Shown here piece by piece: positions 61,170 through 64,000 of a DNA stretch of 64,000 bases. Position numbers and translations under genes: made by a program. The stretch covers positions 1 through 64,000 of the forward strand of contig NZ_JBFLVD010000025.1 of the NCBI RefSeq assembly GCF_040750395.1, in the 5' to 3' direction. Origin of the DNA: Scandinavium sp002470465 (GTDB taxonomy: Bacteria > Pseudomonadota > Gammaproteobacteria > Enterobacterales > Enterobacteriaceae). Each line of letters starts with the position of its first letter. The first letter of the stretch is position 1. The notes below the pieces were generated by a model, which was given only the letters and a program-made list of their open reading frames with translations, had not been told where the DNA came from and did not search any database.

Positions 61170-62525
61170 ATGTTGTCCCCTGCTGTGATTACGCTGCCCT
61201 GGCGTGCCGACGCCGCTGAACACTATTTCACTCCCCTTTCCGCTCAGCCCTGGGCGATGCTGCTGCACTCAGGGTTTGCCGAACACGCTCATAACCGGTT
61301 TGATATTCTCGTTGCCGATCCGGTTGTCACGCTGGTAACGCGAGGAGCACTCACGCTGATTACCCACGATGGAGAGCAAACAGAGTCGCCAGCCGATCCG
61401 TTAGCGTTGTTAAAACAGACGCTGGCAGCCTGCGAATTACCGGTTGCCTCACATCCCGAGCGCCCCTTCCAGGGCGGCGCGCTGGGCCTGTTCGGCTACG
61501 ATCTTGGCCGACGTTTCGAAACGCTGCCTGAAAGCGCAGAGGCTGATATTCACATGCCGGACATGGCCGTCGGCATTTATCGCTGGGCGCTGATTGTCGA
61601 TCATCAGCGTCAGCGCGTGTCGCTGCTGAGTCACGATGACCCTCATGTCCGCCTCAAATGGCTTGAAGCACAGCAAGTCACCGATGCTAAACCGTTTACA
61701 TTGACCTCGGCCTGGCGCTCAAACATGACGCGCGAAGCCTACGGCGAGAAATTTCGCCAGGTACAAGCGTATCTGCAAAGCGGCGACTGTTATCAGGTCA
61801 ATCTGGCACAGCGCTTTGAAGCCCGTTATTCCGGTGACGAATGGCAGGCGTTTTGCCGGCTCAATCAGGCCAACCGGGCGCCATTCAGCGCCTTTATTCG
61901 CCTGAAGGAGAGTGCCATTCTGAGCCTTTCCCCTGAGCGCTTTATTCAGCTTGAAGGTCAGCAAATTCAGACACGCCCCATCAAAGGCACGCTGCCGCGC
62001 CAGGCCGATCCCGGCGCAGATGCTGAGCAGGCTGAAAAACTTCGCTCATCGCCAAAAGATCGGGCCGAAAACCTGATGATTGTCGATTTGATGCGCAACG
62101 ATATTGGCCGCGTGGCGGTACCCGGTAGCGTGCGAGTACCGGAGCTCTTCGTGGTTGAGCCGTTCCCGGCAGTGCATCATCTGGTGAGTACGATTACCGC
62201 CAAACTGCCGGAATCGCTCCACGCCACCGATCTGCTGCGCGCGGCGTTTCCCGGCGGCTCCATCACCGGCGCGCCTAAGGTCCGGGCGATGGAAATCATC
62301 GATGAACTCGAGCCCCATCGCCGCAATGCCTGGTGTGGCAGCATTGGCTATATCAGCCTGTGCGGCAATATGGACACCAGCATCACCATTCGTACGCTGA
62401 CGGCAACAGGCGGCAGAATCGTCTGTTCCGCGGGCGGCGGCATTGTGGCTGACAGCGACGAGCAGGCGGAATATCAGGAAACTTTTGATAAAGTGAACCG
62501 CATTTTGCAGCAACTGGAGTCGTAA
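61170..62525 (+). CDS. pabB: Aminodeoxychorismate synthase component I (PabB)
   Basis: The 451-residue chorismate-binding enzyme makes 4-amino-4-deoxychorismate for folate synthesis together with PabA. The C-terminal catalytic domain has PIKGTLPR with the Lys that attacks chorismate, AENLMIVDLMRNDIGRVA, FPGGSITGAPKVRAMEII and the terminal GGGIVADSDEQAEY. The N-terminal part covers about 1-150. I chose ATG 61170 (MLSPAVITLPW) with TTGAGG upstream, since the longer frame overlaps yoaH's promoter. Confidence 0.95.
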   Translation: MLSPAVITLPWRADAAEHYFTPLSAQPWAMLLHSGFAEHAHNRFDILVADPVVTLVTRGALTLITHDGEQTESPADPLALLKQTLAACELPVASHPERPFQGGALGLFGYDLGRRFETLPESAEADIHMPDMAVGIYRWALIVDHQRQRVSLLSHDDPHVRLKWLEAQQVTDAKPFTLTSAWRSNMTREAYGEKFRQVQAYLQSGDCYQVNLAQRFEARYSGDEWQAFCRLNQANRAPFSAFIRLKESAILSLSPERFIQLEGQQIQTRPIKGTLPRQADPGADAEQAEKLRSSPKDRAENLMIVDLMRNDIGRVAVPGSVRVPELFVVEPFPAVHHLVSTITAKLPESLHATDLLRAAFPGGSITGAPKVRAMEIIDELEPHRRNAWCGSIGYISLCGNMDTSITIRTLTATGGRIVCSAGGGIVADSDEQAEYQETFDKVNRILQQLES

Positions 62526-62528
62526 CCG

Positions 62529-63107
62529 ATGGCACACCCGGACCTTAAGCTTGACGATTTTATCTCCCGCTTTCAGCTTCTGCGCCCACAGCCAACGAAA
62601 GCCTCGCTAAATCAGCGCAAAGCCGCGGTGCTGATCCCAATAGTGCGTCGTGAGGTACCGGGCCTGCTGCTGACCAAACGCTCCTCGCAGCTGCGCAAGC
62701 ATGCCGGACAGGTTGCCTTTCCCGGCGGAGCCGTTGACAGCGGTGACGCCTCCCTGATCGCAGCTGCCCTGCGCGAGGCGCAGGAAGAAGTGGCGATTCC
62801 CCCGGAATCGGTTGAAATCCTTGGCGTACTGCCACCCGTAGACAGCGTGACGGGTTTTCAGGTGACCCCCGTCGTCGGCATTATTCCGCCCGATTTGCAC
62901 TATCACGCCAGCGTCGATGAAGTTTCTGCCGTCTTCGAAATGCCGCTGGCCGAAGCCCTGCGCCTTGGGCGCTATCATCCGCTCGATATCCACCGTCGCG
63001 GTAACTCACATCGCGTCTGGCTCTCCTGGTATCAGCATTATTTTGTCTGGGGAATGACCGCCGGGATTATTCGTGAGCTGGCCGTGCAAATTGGCATGAA
63101 ACCTTAA
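62529..63107 (+). CDS. nudL: NudL (YeaB), CoA pyrophosphatase, Nudix family
   Basis: The 192-residue Nudix hydrolase carries the box GGAVDSGDASLIAAALREAQ followed by EEVAI at about 74-98, plus the upstream UPF0035 motif LLTKRSSQLRKHAGQVAFPGG that marks the CoA-pyrophosphatase group. It cleaves CoA and related pyrophosphates. It starts 3 nt after pabB, so the pair is probably co-transcribed, as in E. coli. Confidence 0.94.
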   Translation: MAHPDLKLDDFISRFQLLRPQPTKASLNQRKAAVLIPIVRREVPGLLLTKRSSQLRKHAGQVAFPGGAVDSGDASLIAAALREAQEEVAIPPESVEILGVLPPVDSVTGFQVTPVVGIIPPDLHYHASVDEVSAVFEMPLAEALRLGRYHPLDIHRRGNSHRVWLSWYQHYFVWGMTAGIIRELAVQIGMKP

Positions 63108-63281
63108 CTATACTGTGGATAACGGCTTATGCGATCCACCCCACGCTATTAGTAAAATCGGGGTGAAGCATTAGTTTAATTCATGTGAATAGTTAAGCTG
63201 CGTTACCGGTTCCCTCTTACACTATGCGCAGTTATTACATCGTTATCGGAGCTTTCCGGTAACCCTGTCAGGAGTGTTAAA

Positions 63282-64000
63282 GTGATTAGTCTATTCGACA
63301 TGTTCAAGGTGGGGATTGGCCCCTCATCTTCCCATACTGTTGGCCCAATGAAGGCCGGGAAGCAGTTCGTCGATGATCTGGTCGAAAAGGGAATGATCGA
63401 TGACGTGACCCGCGTAGCGGTTGACGTTTATGGTTCACTGTCATTGACCGGTAAAGGCCACCATACTGATATCGCCATCATTATGGGTCTGGCGGGCAAC
63501 ATGCCGGACACCGTAGATATCGACGCTATTCCGGCGTTTATTCGCGACGTGGAAACCCGCGGACGTCTGCTGCTGGCGAACGGTCGCCGCGAAGTTGATT
63601 TTCCGCAGGACGACGGCATGCGCTTTCGAAGTGACAACCTTTCGCTGCATGAGAACGGCATGTCCATTCACGCTTTCGCGGGTGATAAGGTTATCTACAG
63701 CAAAACCTACTATTCCATCGGCGGCGGTTTTATCGTCGACGAAGAGCATTTCGGCAAGGATACCAGCGGTGATGTCACCGTGCCTTACCCGTTCAACTCC
63801 GCCAAAGAGATGCTCGACTACTGCAAAGAAACCGGCCTGTCGCTCTCCGGCATGGTGATGCAGAACGAACTGGCGCTGCACAGTAAGAAAGAGATTGAAG
63901 ACTATTTTGCGAACGTGTGGCAGACCATGCAGGCCTGTATTGACCGCGGTCTGAATACGGAAGGTGTGTTGCCTGGCCCGCTGCGCGTACCGCGTCGCGC
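63282..64000 (+). CDS. sdaA: L-serine dehydratase 1 (SdaA), N-terminal part
   Basis: The first 239 residues are present and run off the right edge. It starts with GTG at 63282 (VISLFDMFKVGIGPSSSHTVGPMKAGKQF region), after CAGGAG. The beta domain is followed by the N-terminal part of the catalytic alpha domain ending in LPGPLRVPRR; the Cys cluster for the 4Fe-4S centre would lie beyond the window. The enzyme deaminates L-serine to pyruvate and ammonia. The length of the rest cannot be judged. Confidence 0.95.
   Translation, partial: MISLFDMFKVGIGPSSSHTVGPMKAGKQFVDDLVEKGMIDDVTRVAVDVYGSLSLTGKGHHTDIAIIMGLAGNMPDTVDIDAIPAFIRDVETRGRLLLANGRREVDFPQDDGMRFRSDNLSLHENGMSIHAFAGDKVIYSKTYYSIGGGFIVDEEHFGKDTSGDVTVPYPFNSAKEMLDYCKETGLSLSGMVMQNELALHSKKEIEDYFANVWQTMQACIDRGLNTEGVLPGPLRVPRR

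Overview
The window is chromosomal DNA from a member of the Enterobacteriaceae, most likely Enterobacter or a close relative (Lelliottia, Leclercia). The evidence is the conserved core order ymgE-ycgR-emtA-ldcA-cvrA-dadX-dadA-ycgB-fadR-nhaB-dsbB, then ycgN-ycgM-ycgL-minCDE joined directly to rnd-fadD-yeaY-tsaB-yoaA-yoaB-yoaH-pabB-nudL-sdaA. The proteins resemble their E. coli counterparts closely along their whole length. The species call is inference.

Layout. 1-2.3 kb is an accessory edge: the end of an IS3-family element that has cut off an SMC/ABC-type ATPase gene, a small partner gene, and AT-rich DNA without genes. 2.3-9.3 kb holds yaiL, an RluA-type pseudouridine synthase, a GlxA-type regulator next to a second GAPDH, and a three-gene envelope operon ending in a membrane-anchored pseudokinase. 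9.3-18 kb is a divergent hut-like catabolic locus: ABC importer, an ammonia-lyase-family enzyme without the MIO-forming Ala-Ser-Gly triad, an NCS1 permease, then hutD and hutU on the other strand. HutC-type operators lie at both promoters, but hutC, hutI and hutG are absent. 18-27.6 kb holds dbpA, a PhnCDE-type importer with two permeases and no C-P lyase genes, periplasmic trehalase, and a FoxA-type siderophore receptor with a Fur-like site.

27.6-40 kb is core: cyclic-di-GMP motility brake, murein enzymes, K+/H+ antiport, D-alanine catabolism, fatty-acid regulator, Na+/H+ antiport and disulfide formation. 40-50.2 kb is a complete aerobactin island (siderophore-interacting reductase plus MFS transporter, divergent from Fur-boxed iucABCD-iutA) set between dsbB and ycgN. 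50.2-64 kb is core again: division-site selection, RNase D, acyl-CoA synthetase, tRNA modification, folate and CoA housekeeping, and the start of sdaA at the right edge.

The most interesting system is the hut-like locus. A MIO-less lyase-fold enzyme, a urocanase homologue and dedicated uptake genes fit catabolism of a histidine betaine such as ergothioneine (ergothionase followed by thiourocanate hydratase) better than plain histidine degradation. The missing triad is seen directly; the substrate is inference. The pseudokinase operon and the IS-broken ATPase operon are the next most notable. No tRNA, rRNA or CRISPR array was recognised.
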